Assembly (NCBI RefSeq): GCF_000834655.1 | Contig: NZ_JXQQ01000097.1 | Location: 40,489 to 104,488, forward strand | DNA length: 64,000 nucleotides | Direction: 5' to 3' | Source of the DNA: Variovorax paradoxus | GTDB lineage: Bacteria > Pseudomonadota > Gammaproteobacteria > Burkholderiales > Burkholderiaceae_C | Shown here: piece by piece, positions 61,097 through 64,000 of the stretch | Numbering within the stretch: the stretch's first letter is position 1 | Layout: each line of letters opens with the position of its first letter | Made by a program: the position numbers and the translations under genes | The notes under the pieces: generated by a model | Databases searched by the model: none | The model's input: the letters and a program-made list of their open reading frames with translations, nothing else | Told to the model about the DNA's origin: nothing

Positions 61097-62086
61097 ATGC
61101 CACTTCTCGAAGTCAACGATCTGCGCATCGGCCTGCAAACGCAGCGCGGCCCGGCCGAAGCGGTGCGCGGCATTTCCTTTTCCCTGGAGCGCGGCGAAAC
61201 GCTGGGCATCGTCGGCGAATCGGGCTGCGGCAAGTCGATCACCGTGATGTCGCTCATGGGCCTGCTGCCCTCGACGGCCAAGGTGAGCGGCAGCATCCGC
61301 CTCGACGGGCAAGAACTCGTCGGGCTGCCCGAAAAGGCGATGTGCCAGATCCGCGGCAACCGCATCGGCATGATCTTCCAGGAGCCGATGACGGCGCTGA
61401 ACCCGGTGCACACCATCGCGCGCCAGGTCGGCGAGCCGCTGCGGCTGCATCGCGGGCTTTCGAAGGCGCAGGCGCGTCAAGAAGCGCTGGGCCTCCTGGA
61501 ACGCGTGGGCATTCCCGACGCGGCCTCGCGGCTCGATGCGTATCCGCACCAGTTCTCGGGCGGCCAGCGGCAACGCATCGGCATCGCGATGGCGCTGGCC
61601 TGCGGCCCCGACCTGCTGATTGCCGACGAGCCCACCACTGCGCTCGACGTCACCATCCAGAAGCAGGTGCTGGACCTCATCCAGAGCCTGGTCGCCGAGA
61701 TGGGCATGGCGCTGATCCTCATCTCGCACGACCTCGGCGTGATCGCGAACAGCGTGCAGCGCATGCTCGTGATGTACGGCGGCAGCATGGTCGAGAGCGG
61801 GCCCACCAAGGCCGTGTTCGCGGAGCGCGCGCATCCCTACACGCGCGGCCTGTTCGCGGCGCGGCCCGTGCTCGGTGCGCCGCGCACCGGCCGGCTGGTC
61901 ACCATTCGCGGCAGCGTGCCCGAGCTCGTCGACCTGCCGCGCGGCTGTGCCTTCGCCGGTCGCTGCAGCTTCACGGCCGACATGTGCTACACGACGAAGC
62001 CGCCGCTGGCCATGAAGCCGAGCGGCCATGCCGTGCGGTGCCTCCGTCTCGAAGAAATCGCGGCGCAGAGCGCCGTCCCCGCATGA
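61097..62086 (+). CDS. ABC transporter ATP-binding protein DppD-like
   Basis: 329 residues. Walker A GESGCGKSIT, Q-loop MIFQEPMTALNPVH, signature FSGGQRQRIGIAMAL, Walker B LLIADEPTTALDVT, switch His LISHDLGVI; oligopeptide family C-terminal Cys motif CAFAGRCSFTADMC for a possible iron-sulfur or structural site. ATGA overlap with the next ATPase. Confidence 0.94.
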   Translation: MPLLEVNDLRIGLQTQRGPAEAVRGISFSLERGETLGIVGESGCGKSITVMSLMGLLPSTAKVSGSIRLDGQELVGLPEKAMCQIRGNRIGMIFQEPMTALNPVHTIARQVGEPLRLHRGLSKAQARQEALGLLERVGIPDAASRLDAYPHQFSGGQRQRIGIAMALACGPDLLIADEPTTALDVTIQKQVLDLIQSLVAEMGMALILISHDLGVIANSVQRMLVMYGGSMVESGPTKAVFAERAHPYTRGLFAARPVLGAPRTGRLVTIRGSVPELVDLPRGCAFAGRCSFTADMCYTTKPPLAMKPSGHAVRCLRLEEIAAQSAVPA

Positions 62087-62895
62087 GCAGACCCGCCAAG
62101 GCCCAGCCGCTGCTGGAGGTGACCGACCTCGTGCGCCACTACGACCTGCCGCGCGAAAAGCTCTTTGCGCCGCCGCCCACCGTCAAGGCGCTCAACGGCG
62201 TGAGCTTCGAGGTCGAAGCCGGCCGCAGCCTCGGCATCGTCGGCGAATCGGGTTCGGGCAAGTCGACCATCGCGCGTCTTGTGATGGCGCTCGATACGCC
62301 CACCTCGGGCAGTGTGAAGCTGCTCGGGCGCGACTTGCACACCTTGCCGAAGAGCGAGCTGCGCAATGCGCGACGCGATTTCCAGATGGTCTTTCAAGAT
62401 CCCTACGGTTCGCTCGACCCACGCCAGACCGTCGCACGCATCGTCGCCGAGCCGCTCGAAGCCTTGGCCGAAGTCTCGCGCAAGGAGCAGCGCGAGCGCG
62501 CCGCCGAATCGCTCGCAGCGGTGGGCCTTCGCACGACGGACATGGACAAGTACCCGCACGAGTTCTCGGGCGGACAAAGACAGCGCATCGCCATCGCACG
62601 CGCACTCATCACGCGCCCCAAGCTCATCGTCGCCGACGAGCCCGTGAGCGCGCTCGACGTGTCGGTGCAGGCGCAGGTGCTCAACCTCATGCAGGACCTG
62701 CAGCAGCAGTTCGGCATCAGCTACCTGCTCATCAGCCACGACCTCGCGGTGGTCAACCACCTGTGCGACGACGTTGCCGTTGTCTTCAAGGGCCGGATCG
62801 TGGAGCAGGGCGCGCCGGGCCACCTGTTCCGCCACGCGCAGCACCCTTACACGCGGACGCTGCTGTCCGCCGTTTTGCAGACGCCCGCGGCCTGA
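62083..62895 (+). CDS. ABC transporter ATP-binding protein DppF-like
   Basis: 270 residues. Walker A GESGSGKSTI, Q-loop VFQDPYGSLDPRQ, signature FSGGQRQRIAIARAL, Walker B LIVADEPVSALDVS, His LISHDLAVV. The C-terminus RHAQHPYTRTLLSAVLQTPAA is typical of DppF, slightly shorter than E. coli DppF. Works with DppD in a heterodimer. Confidence 0.94.
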   Translation: MSRPAKAQPLLEVTDLVRHYDLPREKLFAPPPTVKALNGVSFEVEAGRSLGIVGESGSGKSTIARLVMALDTPTSGSVKLLGRDLHTLPKSELRNARRDFQMVFQDPYGSLDPRQTVARIVAEPLEALAEVSRKEQRERAAESLAAVGLRTTDMDKYPHEFSGGQRQRIAIARALITRPKLIVADEPVSALDVSVQAQVLNLMQDLQQQFGISYLLISHDLAVVNHLCDDVAVVFKGRIVEQGAPGHLFRHAQHPYTRTLLSAVLQTPAA

Positions 62896-62935
62896 GCCGC
62901 GCGGATCATCCCCTTACTTCTGGAGAAATAAACGA

Positions 62936-64000
62936 ATGTTGAAGCGACGCACCCTCATGGGCACGGCGATGGCCGCAGCGATCCCGGGCGCCTTTCTCCC
63001 GCTGGCGCAGGCGCAGACGGGCAAGAACATGCTGAGCATCGGCATGCCGCTGGAGCCGCCGGGCCTGGACCCGACCACCGGTGCCGCCTCGGCCATTGCC
63101 GAGATCACGCAATACAACATCTTCGAGACGCTCACCAAGGTCAACGCCGACGGCTCGGTCACGCCGATGCTCGCCGAGAGCTGGTCGTCGTCGCCCGACA
63201 TGAAGACCTTCGTCTTCAAGCTGCGCCGCGGCGTGCGCTTCGAGAACGGGCAGCCCTTCAACGCGGCCACGGTCAAGTTCTCGTTCGATCGGGCGGGCGG
63301 CGCCAAGAGCACGAACAAGGACAAGCGCTTCTTCAGCGAGATCGGCACCGTGGTGCTCGACGAGTACACGGTGGGCGTGAACAGCACGCTCTCGAACCCC
63401 GACCTGCCGTTCATGCTCGGCCAGTCCACCGCCTGCATCGTCGAGCCCAAAAGCGCCGAGACCAATGCGACCGCACCCGTGGGCACAGGCCCCTACAAGC
63501 TTGCCGCATGGCAGCGCGGCGCCTCGTGCACGCTGGTGAAGTCGCCGACCTACCGCGACCCGAACCTCGCGAAGGTCGAGAAGTTCGTCTTCCGCTTCAT
63601 GTCCGACACGGCCGCACAAACTGCGGCGCTGATGGCCAACGACATCGACATCTTCCCGCGCGCGGGCACCCGCTCGGTGGCGCAGTTCAAGGGCAATCCG
63701 CGCTTCCAGGTGCTGGAGGTGGGCACGCGCGGCAAGGTCATCCTCACCATCAACAACCGCAAGAAGCCTCTGGACGACGTGCGCGTGCGCCGCGCGATCC
63801 TGGCGGCGCTGGACCGCAACACCATCATCCAGGGCGCGGCCGACGGTTTCGGCAAGCCCATTGGCAGCCACTACGCGATGGGCGCGCCGGGCTACATCGA
63901 CACGACCGCGCTGAACCCCTACGACGTCGAGAAGGCCAAGCGCCTGCTCGCAGAGGCCGGCGTGAAGACGCCGCTCGAACTGCGCCTGACGCTGCCGCCG
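62936..64000 (+). CDS. ABC transporter substrate-binding protein (DppA/OppA family), partial
   Basis: Runs off the right edge. Starts ATG with GGAG 10 bases upstream. Signal peptide MLKRRTLMGTAMAAAIPGAF with a possible twin-arginine RR, cleaved near AQAQ. Family: LEPPGLDPTTGAASAIAEIT, NIFETLTKVNADGSVTPMLA, WSSSPDMKTFVFKLRRGVRF, GTGPYKLAAWQRG. Delivers the ligand to the preceding transporter; about 355 residues are present, so the C-terminal third is missing. Confidence 0.92.
   Translation, partial: MLKRRTLMGTAMAAAIPGAFLPLAQAQTGKNMLSIGMPLEPPGLDPTTGAASAIAEITQYNIFETLTKVNADGSVTPMLAESWSSSPDMKTFVFKLRRGVRFENGQPFNAATVKFSFDRAGGAKSTNKDKRFFSEIGTVVLDEYTVGVNSTLSNPDLPFMLGQSTACIVEPKSAETNATAPVGTGPYKLAAWQRGASCTLVKSPTYRDPNLAKVEKFVFRFMSDTAAQTAALMANDIDIFPRAGTRSVAQFKGNPRFQVLEVGTRGKVILTINNRKKPLDDVRVRRAILAALDRNTIIQGAADGFGKPIGSHYAMGAPGYIDTTALNPYDVEKAKRLLAEAGVKTPLELRLTLPP

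Overview
The window is high-G+C chromosomal DNA from a betaproteobacterium, most likely family Comamonadaceae and Variovorax-like. This is inferred from the gene families, the GC-rich codon use and the neighbourhoods folC-SPOR-cvpA-purF-metZ and pepN-fbp. No database search was possible, so the genus is a judgement.

Layout. 1-5.4 kb: end of a DmsC-like membrane anchor, an SMP-30 lactonase, a type VI effector-like fragment with a DUF6708 gene, a secreted HExxH metalloprotease, and an HD hydrolase. 5.5-9.9 kb: a phosphate acyltransferase and an XRE regulator, then an A+T-rich two-gene islet (DUF262 protein plus HEPN-like nuclease, overlapping by 4 bp) at the 3' side of tRNA-Thr(CGT). 9.9-16.3 kb: fbp, a lipoprotein, pepN, a HAD phosphatase and prfB with its programmed frameshift. 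16.4-23.2 kb: a methionine and organosulfur region with three MetQ/NlpA binding proteins, one MetNI transporter, an acireductone-dioxygenase-like cupin that has lost metal ligands, a flavin monooxygenase, and BIME-like repeats. 23.3-35.9 kb: LysR regulator, aldo/keto reductases, racemase, hydrolase, ybaK, plsY, ridA, retropepsin-like protease, yajQ, murB, argG, ppnP and an ArsC-family reductase.

About 35.82-49.41 kb is a 13.6-kb integrative element. It carries a tyrosine integrase, an AlpA-like regulator, a P4/D5-type primase-helicase, an iteron-like inverted repeat that looks like an origin, an AbiJ-like HEPN gene on the opposite strand, and a block with two large ejection-protein-like genes. 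No terminase, portal, capsid, tail or lysis gene is recognisable, so it looks like a phage satellite or a strongly reduced prophage. It sits inside the 5' end of the ArsC-family gene: the original first codons remain at the right end, and element DNA supplies a new start and N-terminus at the left end.

49.4-64 kb is housekeeping again: folC, SPOR protein, cvpA, purF, metZ, gltX, a tRNA-Ala/Glu/Asp cluster, a bestrophin-family channel, a tartrate dehydrogenase-like enzyme and a complete dppBCDF-type peptide/nickel ABC transporter whose binding protein runs off the window.

The items most worth following up are the satellite-like element (its reading-frame-restoring att site, putative origin and virion-gene cargo) and the DUF262-HEPN pair.
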